Notes: a model not told the origin generated them from the sequence alone. DNA of 50,806 bases from Pseudoalteromonas sp. S16_S37 (GCF_014694405.1 NZ_JAAUWV010000031.1:1-50806); one strand, 5' to 3'; positions 7,811 to 16,902 are shown, numbered from the stretch's first letter. A program made the numbers and translations.

Positions 7811-9970
7811 TCAGCCTAGGGTGCTTTTTCTTACAAAGCTTAAATACGCTTCTAAGCTTTCTTGCCACAATGTCATCGCCTTGGTGAGTTCCCCATCGCT
7901 TGATTTGCCATCAAGCAAGCGACGTTCAACTTTCTTTAATGCTAAGCCATATCTATTGAATCCCAGCTGTAAAGCAGTGCCTGCTTGACGATGTAAGAGC
8001 TTAATACACTGTTCATTATTTGCTCCCTCTAATTGTTGTATATGAATGAGTTTATTGCGAGCAGAGAGTACAAACTCGTTGTAGACAGAGGATATTTCAT
8101 CTTCACTAAAGCCGCCTTTTAGAGAATTTACGGCGGTATCATCATACAAGGTATCCGTCAGCTCCACGCTAATGGTTGGCTTTTGAGCGCTTTGCGAATC
8201 GCTCAGTGCACGGCGTAGTTTTTCTTGTTTGATGGGCTTGCCAACAATGTCTTTGATGCCCAGTGTTAGGTACTCTTTGATTTCATCAGGACTTAAACTT
8301 GCCGTAAATGCCAAAAAGGGTGTGCGTTTGTTTTTATGATCCATATTTTTCAGTTTGCGCATGACTTCTTGACCAGTGAGATCAGGCAAATTCATATCCA
8401 GTAATACCACATCAAATTGATGCTGTTGTAACAGGGCAATTGCACTTTGACCATCGGTGGCAAGCTTGACCTTATGTTCATCTGCGGCCATAAACTCGAT
8501 AGCAATTTTTTGATTCAGATCTAGGTCTTCAACGAGTAACACATTCAAACCAATCAAACAGTCGGGGTTGTGATGTCGTTGCTCAACTAAACTTAATTCT
8601 CCTAATGCTAATGTTACTTCAAAGCTAAATGTACTGCCTTGTCCTAAGGTGCTGTCGATGTTCAGTTTGGAGCCCAAGCGTTCTAACAAGCGGCTGGTGA
8701 TTGCCAGTCCAAGGCCTGTACCACCTTTAACTTTTCCTGCACTACTTTGCACATAAGGTTCAGTTAATTTATCAATGTCTTCGCTGTCTATACCTGGGCC
8801 TGAGTCTATTACGCTGAAGCGCACTTGATGGCTCATGTTATTCTCATTCACCAGTTCAACTTGGATTTTTACACTGCCTTTATCGGTAAACTTTATTGCG
8901 TTTCCAACTAAGTTGATGACAATTTGCCGAAGTTTCTGCTGATCACAGTAATAGCAAGCTTGCTCTGGCAAGTCGTATATCAATTCGAAAGATAGCTTTT
9001 TTTGCTCTGCAAGGGGACTAAGGAGTAAACACAAGTTATTTAGCCAACTTTTTAGCTCAACATCTTCTTCATACAAGGCTTCATCACTTTGATCTAGGCT
9101 GGCATAGTCTAACACCTTGTCTATCAATAAATTGAGCGACTCGGCTGAGTTGATAATGGCTTCGCAATAAGCTTTATTTCGGTGGTTGGTTGTACGGTTT
9201 AGCACCAACTGAGCACTGCCTAAAATCCCGTTGAGGGGGGTCCGAATTTCATGACTGATGGTTGATAAAAATAGCCCTCTTATCTCAAGGTCTTTTTGTG
9301 CTTTTTCGGTCAATCTATTTAAGTTTAACTCTCTGCGCTCATTACATAGCAATGCCATTCCGGTAGCATAAAAAATAGGGGCTAGTACGCCATTGATGAA
9401 GAGTGTTGTAACAAACCAATTGTCATCCAGTAGTTCTAAATGGGTGATATCGCCCATTAAGAAGGTACGGGCAGTGAAAGCACACATCACCAAGCACAGT
9501 ATGATGGAGTAAACGATAGTACCATTTGGGTAGAGATGGCGAGCAAAACGTAAAAATAGATACAGTAAGAAAATTGTTTCTGTAATGTGCTGTAAATCGG
9601 AAACTAAAATGCGATAGCGTAAGTTATCATTTATCGCACTAAAGTAGATCAAGCCAATAAATAATACTGCGGTGATGCATAAAAATAGTTTTAGCTCAAA
9701 TTTTTTGTAACCAAGAAACTGAGAGATGGCAAAGCAATGGATAATCGATGCACTAAATAACAAGGCATTTGCACTACCGATACTTTGCCACATATCTAAC
9801 TTACTGTGGACCGCAAAGCTGACAATGGCGGCAAGTAATACCAGAGGGTAAAAAATATAAAGCAAAGTGCCCGGGGTGTCTTTATTGGTTCGCCAAGTTA
9901 AAAAGTTTAGCAAAACCATCATTGCCATCATGGCTATGCTAGTGATATACAACGTTTTTGGATCGAACAT
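7811..9970 (-). CDS. Hybrid sensor histidine kinase with receiver and HPt domains
   Basis: This 719-residue membrane kinase has an N-terminal integral-membrane sensor of about seven hydrophobic segments (residues 5-210) and essentially no large periplasmic loop. A HisKA domain follows, with phospho-acceptor His240 in STISHEIRTPLNG. The HATPase has an N-box (NLVGNAIKFTD) and glycine boxes (DSGPGID, GGTGLGLAI). A receiver near 475-590 carries the phospho-Asp in VVLLDMNLPD. The C-terminal HPt-like helix bundle has its His in LLHRQAGTALQLGF. The architecture is that of a self-contained phosphorelay (His-Asp-His) handing phosphate to a separate regulator, which is not identifiable with certainty. 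The neighbouring LuxR-type gene lies upstream but a terminator separates them. Confidence 0.92.
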   Translation of the reverse strand: MFDPKTLYITSIAMMAMMVLLNFLTWRTNKDTPGTLLYIFYPLVLLAAIVSFAVHSKLDMWQSIGSANALLFSASIIHCFAISQFLGYKKFELKLFLCITAVLFIGLIYFSAINDNLRYRILVSDLQHITETIFLLYLFLRFARHLYPNGTIVYSIILCLVMCAFTARTFLMGDITHLELLDDNWFVTTLFINGVLAPIFYATGMALLCNERRELNLNRLTEKAQKDLEIRGLFLSTISHEIRTPLNGILGSAQLVLNRTTNHRNKAYCEAIINSAESLNLLIDKVLDYASLDQSDEALYEEDVELKSWLNNLCLLLSPLAEQKKLSFELIYDLPEQACYYCDQQKLRQIVINLVGNAIKFTDKGSVKIQVELVNENNMSHQVRFSVIDSGPGIDSEDIDKLTEPYVQSSAGKVKGGTGLGLAITSRLLERLGSKLNIDSTLGQGSTFSFEVTLALGELSLVEQRHHNPDCLIGLNVLLVEDLDLNQKIAIEFMAADEHKVKLATDGQSAIALLQQHQFDVVLLDMNLPDLTGQEVMRKLKNMDHKNKRTPFLAFTASLSPDEIKEYLTLGIKDIVGKPIKQEKLRRALSDSQSAQKPTISVELTDTLYDDTAVNSLKGGFSEDEISSVYNEFVLSARNKLIHIQQLEGANNEQCIKLLHRQAGTALQLGFNRYGLALKKVERRLLDGKSSDGELTKAMTLWQESLEAYLSFVRKSTLG

Positions 9971-10043
9971 GCTCGTTATTGTTTTTATATTAGGATTTAA
10001 CGATTAAGCATAGAGATTTGTATAAGGTGAGTAAAGAAACAAA

Positions 10044-10063
10044 ACAGCCGCGATTGCGGCTGT
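10044..10063 (-). terminator. Rho-independent terminator of the LuxR-type gene
   Basis: An 8-bp stem (ACAGCCGC/GCGGCTGT) with a 4-nt loop is followed on the minus strand by a T-rich tract (TTTTGTTTC). It lies about 40 bp beyond the regulator stop and separates it from the kinase gene. Confidence 0.7.
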
Positions 10064-10101
10064 AAGAAAATATTTATGCATAAGCTAATGTGGTTTTTAC
10101 A

Positions 10102-10758
10102 TTAACGAATTTCATCAGGAATATTTTGCTGCGCCCAAGAAAGCAGCTCAATACGGTTACGACATTTGGTTTTTCTAAATGCGCTGTATAGGTGAGTTTT
10201 TACGGTATGCGGGCTGATATTTAAATCTTCCGCAATTTCTTTGTTTTTTGCACCTTTACTCATGAGTGAAATAATGGCTTTTTCACGCTTGGTAAGTTTG
10301 ACTGGTTCAATATCACCTTCGGTCAGCTTATGTAACGCATCTTTATTAAATTGCAGCATGCGATTGAGCGCGTTGCACATGATCTCTCGGCGATACCACA
10401 GCTGATTTTCCAGTAAAAGTCGAATACCCTTCATTAACACATCAGCGTTATCGGTCGTGTAAAACACGCCACGGATACCACTTAGTAAGGCACGATTGGC
10501 CAACTCGGGATTTTCGTCAAGATTAAACAAAACGATATCACAATTGACTTTGAGTCGACTAAGTTGTTCTTTTAACTTAATCCAAGCATCCTTTGGCGCA
10601 GTTTCGATAAAGAGGATACGCGTTCCTTCAGGAACATCTTCGATATCTGTACTGGTTGTCACTTCCAGCCCTTGGGTTTTTAATAATGGCTGTAGGACAT
10701 TGATTCCTATTGTATTAATTGGGTCTTTGTCTAATAACAAAAAGGCAGAACTGCTCAT
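10102..10758 (-). CDS. CsgD/VpsT-like LuxR-family transcriptional regulator
   Basis: A regulator of about 218 residues with an atypical receiver-like N-terminal domain and a C-terminal LuxR HTH. The HTH runs from about 154 to the end, with KLTKREKAIISLMSKG and NISPHTVKTHLYSAF. The hinge segment GVFYTTDNADVLMKGI is characteristic of the CsgD/VpsT group, which controls biofilm matrix genes. No usable phosphorylation Asp appears in the normal receiver position, as in CsgD. At residues 121-124 it has WYRR. VpsT binds cyclic di-GMP through a W-x-x-R motif (W[FLM][TS]R), so Trp and Arg are kept while the third residue differs. The start is ATG at 10758; the alternative GTG four codons upstream lacks a better ribosome site. 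A wide inverted repeat lies about 100 bp upstream. Confidence 0.85.
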   Translation of the reverse strand: MSSSAFLLLDKDPINTIGINVLQPLLKTQGLEVTTSTDIEDVPEGTRILFIETAPKDAWIKLKEQLSRLKVNCDIVLFNLDENPELANRALLSGIRGVFYTTDNADVLMKGIRLLLENQLWYRREIMCNALNRMLQFNKDALHKLTEGDIEPVKLTKREKAIISLMSKGAKNKEIAEDLNISPHTVKTHLYSAFRKTKCRNRIELLSWAQQNIPDEIR

Positions 10759-10858
10759 TGATACTAACACTCTTATTCAAACTGATGACTTAATGCTAAC
10801 ATGAGGGTCCGCCCTTTTGTATTAGTATTTTCATCAAGGTTTAGAAGTAATTGCTATA

Positions 10859-10891
10859 TGTTACTGCTCAATAACTTCATGAACAGTAACA
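10859..10891. promoter_or_regulatory. Wide inverted repeat upstream of the CsgD/VpsT-like gene
   Basis: TGTTACTG and CAGTAACA are exact 8-bp inverted copies 17 bp apart, centred about 115 bp upstream of the regulator start. The two-turn spacing would suit a dimer or tetramer contacting one DNA face. The binding protein is unknown, and autoregulation is only a guess. Confidence 0.3.
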
Positions 10892-10986
10892 ATTTATCGT
10901 TTCTTTAAGTTAACTTTTTGATATGAATACAGTTTTGTTTTTTGAAATAATAACTTAACTGTTTACATTAATTAACATAGAATAAT

Positions 10987-11358
10987 TTAGATTAGTTCTT
11001 TTTTCCTATCTTGATAAGGAGGCCAGCCCATAGGCTTACCTGCGAGTAGATGTAAGTGAACATGATAGACCGTTTGTCCGCCATGTTCGTTACAATTCAT
11101 GACAACTCGATAACCTTCCTCTGCAAAACCATACTCTTTGGCAAGTTTTGCAGCGACAACATACAAATGGCCGATGAGATGTGAATTTTGTTCATTTACA
11201 TCATTGATGGTTGCGATACGCTGTTTTGGGATCACCAGAACATGAAAGGGCGCCTGTGGATTAATGTCTTTAAAGGCGAGTGTGTGTTCATCTTCGTAAA
11301 CAACATCCGCGGGGATCTCTTTATTGATAATTTTGTCAAAAATGGTGCTCTCGGTCAT
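10987..11358 (-). CDS. hinT: HIT family purine nucleoside phosphoramidase (HinT-like)
   Basis: A 123-residue histidine-triad hydrolase of the HinT branch, which cleaves adenosine 5'-phosphoramidates and aminoacyl-adenylates in the cytoplasm. The triad is His99-x-His101-x-His103 in YHVHLHLLAG. The N-terminal TIFDKIINKEIPADVVYED segment is the standard HinT opening. AGGACC precedes the ATG. It is monocistronic, with its promoter probably in the 146-bp gap shared with the divergent DUF2057 gene. Confidence 0.93.
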   Translation of the reverse strand: MTESTIFDKIINKEIPADVVYEDEHTLAFKDINPQAPFHVLVIPKQRIATINDVNEQNSHLIGHLYVVAAKLAKEYGFAEEGYRVVMNCNEHGGQTVYHVHLHLLAGKPMGWPPYQDRKKELI

Positions 11359-11504
11359 GTTAGGTCCTACTAAAAGTTTTTGTTACTGCATTAGCACTTA
11401 CGCATAAAGAGTATACTAAGGTTTAATAGATACACTAATGACAAAGTTTACTTTGACTGTCAAACTGCTTGTGATAATAAGATGTTAAATTGAAAGGGGA
11501 TGGT

Positions 11505-12122
11505 ATGAATATTAGGCCAGTTATTTTGTTACTGACCTTGTTAGTTGGCGGTCACTTGGGGTTAGCACACAGCGCGACCGTTAATTTTTCTCAAGAGCTT
11601 TATCCATTGCAGGTTAATGAGCAAGAGATAGAACATTCATTGTTCAATAAAGTCACCAAATTGACTTTAGCTCCAGGAAAGTACGCACTGAAGCTCAAAT
11701 ACAGTGATTTGTATGAACTTGATTATGATGAGCATGAAGTGGTTGAGTCTGAGCCTTTTTGGGTAACTATGTTAATTGATCAAGAGGGAGATTATCAGCT
11801 GCTATTTAAGCGCCCCGTTGATGTGGCACAGGCTGAACAGTTTGCAAAAAAACCGAGTGTTGCAGTAAGGCAACCTGACAATCAGGTTGTTACATTGGTA
11901 CGTATTAAGCCAATGGTAATGCACGGCGGTGATGTTGTATCACAACAGAAAATGGTGTCTTCAGCTGTGCAAGCGACGCAAGTTCTTGTGCAGCCATCTA
12001 GCTCAGTGGCAAAGCCAAAAGGGGTGTCACATCCGGATGCCTTTTCGATGTTAGAATTTTGGTGGCAACAAGCCAATGACGCGCAGCGAGTTGCATTTTT
12101 AGAAAAAATTAAGGGCCAGTAA
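11505..12122 (+). CDS. DUF2057 (YccT-like) exported protein
   Basis: The roughly 205-residue protein opens with a signal peptide: positively charged MNIR, a hydrophobic core, and probable cleavage after AHSA near residue 23. The mature part fits the DUF2057 (YccT) family, with a beta-rich LTLAPGKYALKLKYSDL segment and a Lys-rich, low-complexity C-terminal half. The family has no settled biochemical role. The start is ATG at 11505, preceded by AAAGGGGA, rather than the TTG five codons upstream. The stop lies inside the stem of a terminator. Confidence 0.75.
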   Translation: MNIRPVILLLTLLVGGHLGLAHSATVNFSQELYPLQVNEQEIEHSLFNKVTKLTLAPGKYALKLKYSDLYELDYDEHEVVESEPFWVTMLIDQEGDYQLLFKRPVDVAQAEQFAKKPSVAVRQPDNQVVTLVRIKPMVMHGGDVVSQQKMVSSAVQATQVLVQPSSSVAKPKGVSHPDAFSMLEFWWQQANDAQRVAFLEKIKGQ

Positions 12123-12137
12123 AGGCCCTTAATTTTT
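12107..12137. terminator. Bidirectional terminator overlapping the DUF2057 stop
   Basis: An 11-bp perfect stem (AATTAAGGGCC/GGCCCTTAATT) with a 6-nt loop has T-runs on both strands. It ends both the DUF2057 gene (+) and the convergent aminopeptidase gene (-). The loop contains the TAA stop codon of the former. Confidence 0.88.
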
Positions 12138-12151
12138 CATTTGGTTTACGC

Positions 12152-13999
12152 TTATTTTTCGAATATCGCGTCTATTGAACCTTGTGCAAGTGAGTGATAA
12201 CCCAGGCGTGCTTTTTGATAAACATCATAAGCCCAGTCACGTTTGCCGTTTGTAACCAGTGCTTTGTATAACGGAACAATCAGTTTACGACGACCAATAG
12301 TGGTTAAGTGTTTTTCAAGTGCAGGATAAATGGCCTCGTAGCCGTTACCCACAGCAAGCATATACCAAGCAAAAGCACGCTCGGCATTGGTTGAGTTGGT
12401 TAGGTTAAATGCACTATCTAACTCGGACATCCGCACTGTATCTAAATCTCTAGGAAGGTTGTTGATAAAGTGTAACCACTCATGCACGCTCCATTGCGTT
12501 GTAGGTAACTCGCTTAACGTTTTTTCACCTTTCAACCATGCTTGAGTAAGTACATCTACTTTTTCAAATGCATCCGATGTTGGGTTTGGTGCATCGGCAG
12601 GAAGCCCTGGCTCAAAGATCCACTCTTTGGCTTTTTCTAGGCTCACAACGCCGGGATATTTTTGTAGCAAGTTGTTATTTAAATAATCAACAAACTCTGC
12701 GGTTGTTAGAGACTTGAATGAGTAAGTTTTAAAGTACTCTTTTACAAATACATCAAACTTCTCACGGCCAAACTTTTCTTCTAAATACATTAAGAACAAT
12801 TGCCCTTTAGTGTATGGCACTGAGCTAAATGCATCGTCAGGATCGCGACCGTTGAGTTTTAAATTTAAGCGTGTATCTGGTTCATCAATGGTTTTGAGTA
12901 ACTCTTTTAAACCAGCGGCATCCAGTGCTTGTTCCATAACTGCGCGCTCGCGGCCAAATACTTCTTCCATAATACGGTTTTCAACATATGAGGTGAAACC
13001 TTCGTTAAGCCATAGATCTTCCCATGTGGCATTGGTTACTAAGTTTCCAGACCAAGAGTGTGCCAATTCATGGGCAATTAGGTTAACTAAACTCTTATCG
13101 CCGGCAACCACCGTTGGGGTGATAAAAGATAAACGAGGGTTTTCCATACCACCGAATGGGAAGCTTGGTGGCAGCATTAGTAGGTCGTAGCGACCCCAAG
13201 CATATTCACCGTACATAGCATTGGTTTTGTTGATCATCGTTTGCGTGTCGTTAAACTCGGCAACTGATGCATCTAGAATTTGTGGTTCAGCAAAAATCGC
13301 TGTTTGATGCGACATTTCTTTATATTCTAAGTTACCTGCGCCAATTGCTATGAGGTACGGTGGGATTGCCTGTGGCATATCAAACCAATAGTCACCATCT
13401 TTAATTAATGCGCCGCTGTTGTCGGCACTCATTACCGCTCGTACATCGTCTGGTGTTTGAATGCGTGCTGAGTAGGTAACGCGCATCGCTGGTGTATCTT
13501 GTACAGGGATCCAGCTGCGTGCATGGATAGCCTGTGATTGGCTGTACATAAATGGATGCGTTTTACTTGCTGTTTGGACAGGAGTGAGCCATTGCAGGCC
13601 AGAAGCTTGTGGCAAGCTATTGTAGTAAATACGCGCCTTTTTAGCTTGCTCTTTAAATTTAATGGTTAGCTTGGCACCTTTCACATCATCACGCTTTGCC
13701 AGAGTAAAACTTGCCTTGTGCCATTGTCCGTTTTGTCCTTGGTACATGACTTTGTCGATTTCTAAATCGCGGGTATCGAGTACTAAAGTGCGCGCATTGG
13801 CGTTTTGCCACTCTAACGTGTGCTCAACAAAACCCTCGAGTTGTTTATCTGCAAAATCGACATCTAAGTCCAAATGTAGATGTGTAGAGATAACATCATT
13901 CAAGTTAGCATAGGTATGTTGGTCAACGGCAGTTGCAGCAATTACAGTGTGAGAGAGTCCGGCCAGTGCTAAGCTGGTCGCGAAGGCTGTTAATTTCAT
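12152..13999 (-). CDS. M1 family zinc aminopeptidase (LTA4H-like), exported
   Basis: A 615-residue gluzincin aminopeptidase resembling leukotriene A4 hydrolase homologues and cold-active aminopeptidases of Colwellia type. Visible elements are the exopeptidase motif GGMEN at 283-287 (substrate N-terminus binding) and the zinc site HELAH at 310-314 with Glu333 in LWLNEGF. An LTA4H-type C-terminal helical domain follows. The N-terminus has a signal peptide ending near VIAATA, so the enzyme is probably periplasmic and scavenges peptides. The start is ATG at 13999 because AAGGA precedes it; the ATG five codons upstream has no ribosome site. Confidence 0.93.
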   Translation of the reverse strand: MKLTAFATSLALAGLSHTVIAATAVDQHTYANLNDVISTHLHLDLDVDFADKQLEGFVEHTLEWQNANARTLVLDTRDLEIDKVMYQGQNGQWHKASFTLAKRDDVKGAKLTIKFKEQAKKARIYYNSLPQASGLQWLTPVQTASKTHPFMYSQSQAIHARSWIPVQDTPAMRVTYSARIQTPDDVRAVMSADNSGALIKDGDYWFDMPQAIPPYLIAIGAGNLEYKEMSHQTAIFAEPQILDASVAEFNDTQTMINKTNAMYGEYAWGRYDLLMLPPSFPFGGMENPRLSFITPTVVAGDKSLVNLIAHELAHSWSGNLVTNATWEDLWLNEGFTSYVENRIMEEVFGRERAVMEQALDAAGLKELLKTIDEPDTRLNLKLNGRDPDDAFSSVPYTKGQLFLMYLEEKFGREKFDVFVKEYFKTYSFKSLTTAEFVDYLNNNLLQKYPGVVSLEKAKEWIFEPGLPADAPNPTSDAFEKVDVLTQAWLKGEKTLSELPTTQWSVHEWLHFINNLPRDLDTVRMSELDSAFNLTNSTNAERAFAWYMLAVGNGYEAIYPALEKHLTTIGRRKLIVPLYKALVTNGKRDWAYDVYQKARLGYHSLAQGSIDAIFEK

Positions 14000-14031
14000 A
14001 AAATCCTTGCTCATTATTCAGTGTTAGTGGT

Positions 14032-14045
14032 CATGTTATAACATG
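14032..14045. promoter_or_regulatory. 14-bp perfect palindrome between the M1 peptidase gene and murB
   Basis: CATGTTATAACATG is fully self-complementary and lies 33-46 bp upstream of the aminopeptidase start, in the divergent intergenic region. It could be a dimeric-repressor operator or part of a -10 region. No known regulator consensus was recognised. Confidence 0.3.
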
Positions 14046-14131
14046 CTTAGTGTGAAGATCACACATGGATGCGCCTAGTGAAGTGTTCAGGTAAACTAAC
14101 GGCACTCAGATTATTTTGTTAAGGCCATCGA

Positions 14132-15145
14132 GTGCACGCTTTACAGTCTCTACATACTTTTGCTTTACCCAGTCAGTGCTCACAGTTAGTTACAGTGAAC
14201 CACTGGCAGCAGCTAACAGAAATCGACTTTTCACAGCCATTTTGTTTACTAGGCGAGGGGAGCAATACCATTTTTGTTGATGACTTTGTTGGCACAGTTA
14301 TCAAAATGGCACTTAAGGGAGTGGCTATACAAGAGCGTGATTCGGATTGGTTGGTCACAGCTGCAGCTGGTGAGAATTGGCACCAACTAATTTTGCAGTT
14401 ACTTGAAAAAGGTATTGCAGGACTTGAAAACTTAGCGCTAATTCCCGGTACAGTTGGGGCGGCACCAGTACAAAATATTGGCGCGTATGGCGTTGAGTTG
14501 GCTAAATTTGTTGAGTATGTAGAAGGGTTTGATATTGATACACAACAAATCGTGAATCTGACTCGCGAGCAATGCGAATTTGGCTATCGTGACTCAATTT
14601 TTAAGCATGCATTAAAGGGGTGTTTCGTGATAACACAGGTGGGCCTAAAAATAACTAAACAGTGGCAGCCTGAACTTAGCTATGGGCCTTTGCAGCACCT
14701 CAAACATACCCACCCTAGCGCTTGGCAGGTGTGCCAAGCGGTGATTGCTATCAGGCAAAGTAAACTACCAGATCCCAGCGTGTTGGCAAATGCGGGTAGC
14801 TTTTTCAAAAACCCAGTGGTGAGCAATCAGCACGTCAGTAAGTTAAAGCAGCAATTTGCAGATATGCCTACTTACTTTGTTAATGATAGTCAGCAAAAAC
14901 TTGCGGCTGGATGGTTGATAGAGCAAGCAGGACTTAAAGGACATCAAATAGGTGGCATTGCGGTTTATCACCAACAAGCATTGGTGCTGGTTAACCAAGG
15001 TAACGGTAGCGCAGATGAGTTGGTCTCGATGATTAAATATATCCAGCAGCAAGTATGGGAAAAGTTTGCCGTAAAGTTAGAGCACGAAGTGCGTTTATTA
15101 GGTCATGATAACGAAGTCCATATTCAAGGAGCAGTGTGTGAATAA
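14132..15145 (+). CDS. murB: UDP-N-acetylenolpyruvoylglucosamine reductase
   Basis: An FAD/NADPH enzyme that reduces UDP-GlcNAc-enolpyruvate to UDP-MurNAc, the committed peptidoglycan precursor step. The 337-residue type I enzyme shows LGEGSNTIFVDDFVG (FAD binding), IPGTVGAAPVQNIGAYG, GYRDSIFK (substrate Arg), NAGSFFKNP (proton-donor Ser) and the C-terminal EVRLLG with the catalytic Glu. The start is GTG at 14132, with AAGG 7 nt upstream. It overlaps birA by 8 bp and heads a murB-birA-coaX operon, a linkage also seen in enterobacteria for murB-birA. Confidence 0.96.
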   Translation: MHALQSLHTFALPSQCSQLVTVNHWQQLTEIDFSQPFCLLGEGSNTIFVDDFVGTVIKMALKGVAIQERDSDWLVTAAAGENWHQLILQLLEKGIAGLENLALIPGTVGAAPVQNIGAYGVELAKFVEYVEGFDIDTQQIVNLTREQCEFGYRDSIFKHALKGCFVITQVGLKITKQWQPELSYGPLQHLKHTHPSAWQVCQAVIAIRQSKLPDPSVLANAGSFFKNPVVSNQHVSKLKQQFADMPTYFVNDSQQKLAAGWLIEQAGLKGHQIGGIAVYHQQALVLVNQGNGSADELVSMIKYIQQQVWEKFAVKLEHEVRLLGHDNEVHIQGAVCE

Positions 15146-16127
15146 AGCACCTGAAGGAAATAAATTAGCTATTTTGAACGCACTAAACCAAGGAGGTTTT
15201 GTGTCGGGGCAGTTGTTGGGCGAGCAGTTGGGAATTAGCCGTGCTGCGGTGTCAAAACATATTGCTTCACTGCAAGAAATGGGTATTGATATTTTTACCG
15301 TCAGTGGCAAAGGGTATTGTTTAAACCATAGCTTACCATTGTTGGATAAAACACAGATCATTGAACAGCTAGCGCACTTAGAATGCTACAACTCGGTGGA
15401 AGTTGAGGCTATTATTGATTCGACAAATAGTGAGTTGATGCGCCGAGTTCAAAATCGGCAGCCCTTAGAGTCTGGGCAAATTCTTGTTGCTGAAATGCAA
15501 CAAGCAGGACGAGGGCGACGGGGCCGTACTTGGCAATCACCATTTGGGGCGAATCTTTATTACAGCTATTATTGGCGTTTAGATGATGGATTGCAGGCGG
15601 CAATGGGTGTATCTATCGCAGTTGGACTAGCGGTATATGATGCAATCAAGGTGCTATATAACTTAGACGTTGCACTGAAGTGGCCAAATGATATCTATCT
15701 TAACAATAAGAAATTGGCAGGGGTGTTGGTTGAACTCGATGGTCAGGTTGAAGGGCCATGTCATTTAGTTATCGGAATTGGCATCAATTTGTTGATGCCA
15801 GATGGGGCATCAGCACAAATAGATCAGCCTTGGACAGACTTATCGAGCCATGCAGGCAGCATCGACAAGAATCTGTTGGTTGCCGTGCTGACTCAGCGTT
15901 TAGCTGCGCGTTTAGCGAAGTATCAGCACAGTGGGCTTACTCAGATGACCGCGCAGTGGAATTCACTCAATGCGTTTGCTGGCGAAGTGGTAACACTCAG
16001 CACAGGACAACGCCAATGGCGAGGCGTGTGTGAGGGCATTGATGCACAAGGCGGTATCGTATTACGCCAAGATGGGGTGTTAAAAAGTTATTTTGGTGGT
16101 GAGATTTCACTGCGTAAGGAAGGGTAA
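15138..16127 (+). CDS. birA: Bifunctional biotin-protein ligase / biotin operon repressor
   Basis: At 329 residues it has the full BirA architecture. The N-terminal winged HTH (LGEQLGISRAAVSKHI) binds DNA and the central ligase domain carries the biotinyl-AMP loop GRGRRGRTW. Lys-containing LKWPNDIYLNNKKLAGVLVE and a C-terminal SH3-like domain follow. It biotinylates AccB and represses bio genes. The start is GTG at 15138, inside the end of murB, with AAGGAG at a 7-nt spacing. An upstream ATG at 15105 would add 11 residues but lacks such a site. Confidence 0.96.
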   Translation: MNKAPEGNKLAILNALNQGGFVSGQLLGEQLGISRAAVSKHIASLQEMGIDIFTVSGKGYCLNHSLPLLDKTQIIEQLAHLECYNSVEVEAIIDSTNSELMRRVQNRQPLESGQILVAEMQQAGRGRRGRTWQSPFGANLYYSYYWRLDDGLQAAMGVSIAVGLAVYDAIKVLYNLDVALKWPNDIYLNNKKLAGVLVELDGQVEGPCHLVIGIGINLLMPDGASAQIDQPWTDLSSHAGSIDKNLLVAVLTQRLAARLAKYQHSGLTQMTAQWNSLNAFAGEVVTLSTGQRQWRGVCEGIDAQGGIVLRQDGVLKSYFGGEISLRKEG

Positions 16128-16831
16128 TGCGCTTACTAATCGATGTCGGAAATACCGCAGTAAAACTGGCTTTGGCGTCTGATCACAGTATTCAACTCAT
16201 TCATGAAGACCAAGTGCCGTGGGATGATATAAATGAGGTGCTGGTGGCTCAAGTGGGTAAGTCTGACGCTTTATCTCCTTTTGTAAATAAAGCACAAGCG
16301 AGCGGGATAAAAGTGATACACGCGCATGTGAGTGCAACTTTAGGGCAATTGCATTGTGCTTATGAACACTACCAGAACCTTGGCATCGACCGATGGCTTA
16401 CCGTTGTCGCGTGTCACTATTTATATCCTAAACAAGATTGCGTGATTGTTGACTCGGGAACAGCCACAAAAGTGGACCTTCTCAGTGCGGATGGTCACCA
16501 TCTTGGCGGTTGGATTTTACCAGGGCTAGATATGATGATTGATAGCTTGGTGGCGAACACACAAAAGGTATTTAGCGACGAACAGTGCCCATTTGCACAA
16601 GAACTGGGTAAAAACACCCCGAATGCCGTGAAAAATGGCGCCTTAGTGGCCACGTTGGGCGCCGTGTATGCAGCAATAGAAAAGTTTGGGTCGAATAAAG
16701 GTAAGCTCAAGGTGATTTGTGCGGGTGGATATGGTGAATTTATTGCTCAGCAACTTAATTGTGAGGCTGTGTACCACGACGCTTTAGTGTTGCAAGGCTT
16801 AGCTTTTTGGCGTAAAAACACTCAAATTTGA
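16127..16831 (+). CDS. coaX: Type III pantothenate kinase
   Basis: An ASKHA-fold kinase for the first step of coenzyme A synthesis, insensitive to CoA feedback. The phosphate motif IDVGNTAVKLAL is at the N-terminus, GIDRW near residue 90, DSGTATKVDLL (catalytic/monovalent cation site) near 110, and a late GGYGEF motif. At 234 residues it is slightly short but complete. Its ATG shares one base with the birA stop (TAATG), so translation is coupled. Only the tRNA promoter region follows, so it ends the operon. Confidence 0.93.
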   Translation: MRLLIDVGNTAVKLALASDHSIQLIHEDQVPWDDINEVLVAQVGKSDALSPFVNKAQASGIKVIHAHVSATLGQLHCAYEHYQNLGIDRWLTVVACHYLYPKQDCVIVDSGTATKVDLLSADGHHLGGWILPGLDMMIDSLVANTQKVFSDEQCPFAQELGKNTPNAVKNGALVATLGAVYAAIEKFGSNKGKLKVICAGGYGEFIAQQLNCEAVYHDALVLQGLAFWRKNTQI

Positions 16832-16902
16832 ACGTATTAGCGTACTATTGCCGCAAATATGAGCACTTAAACAATAATTTATCATTTTTTTGCAGATTGT
16901 TG

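Noticed and set aside
10771..10986. Hidden small gene between the CsgD-like regulator and hinT
   Set aside because: Frames are short and lack ribosome sites; AT-rich promoter-like DNA and the inverted repeat explain the gap.
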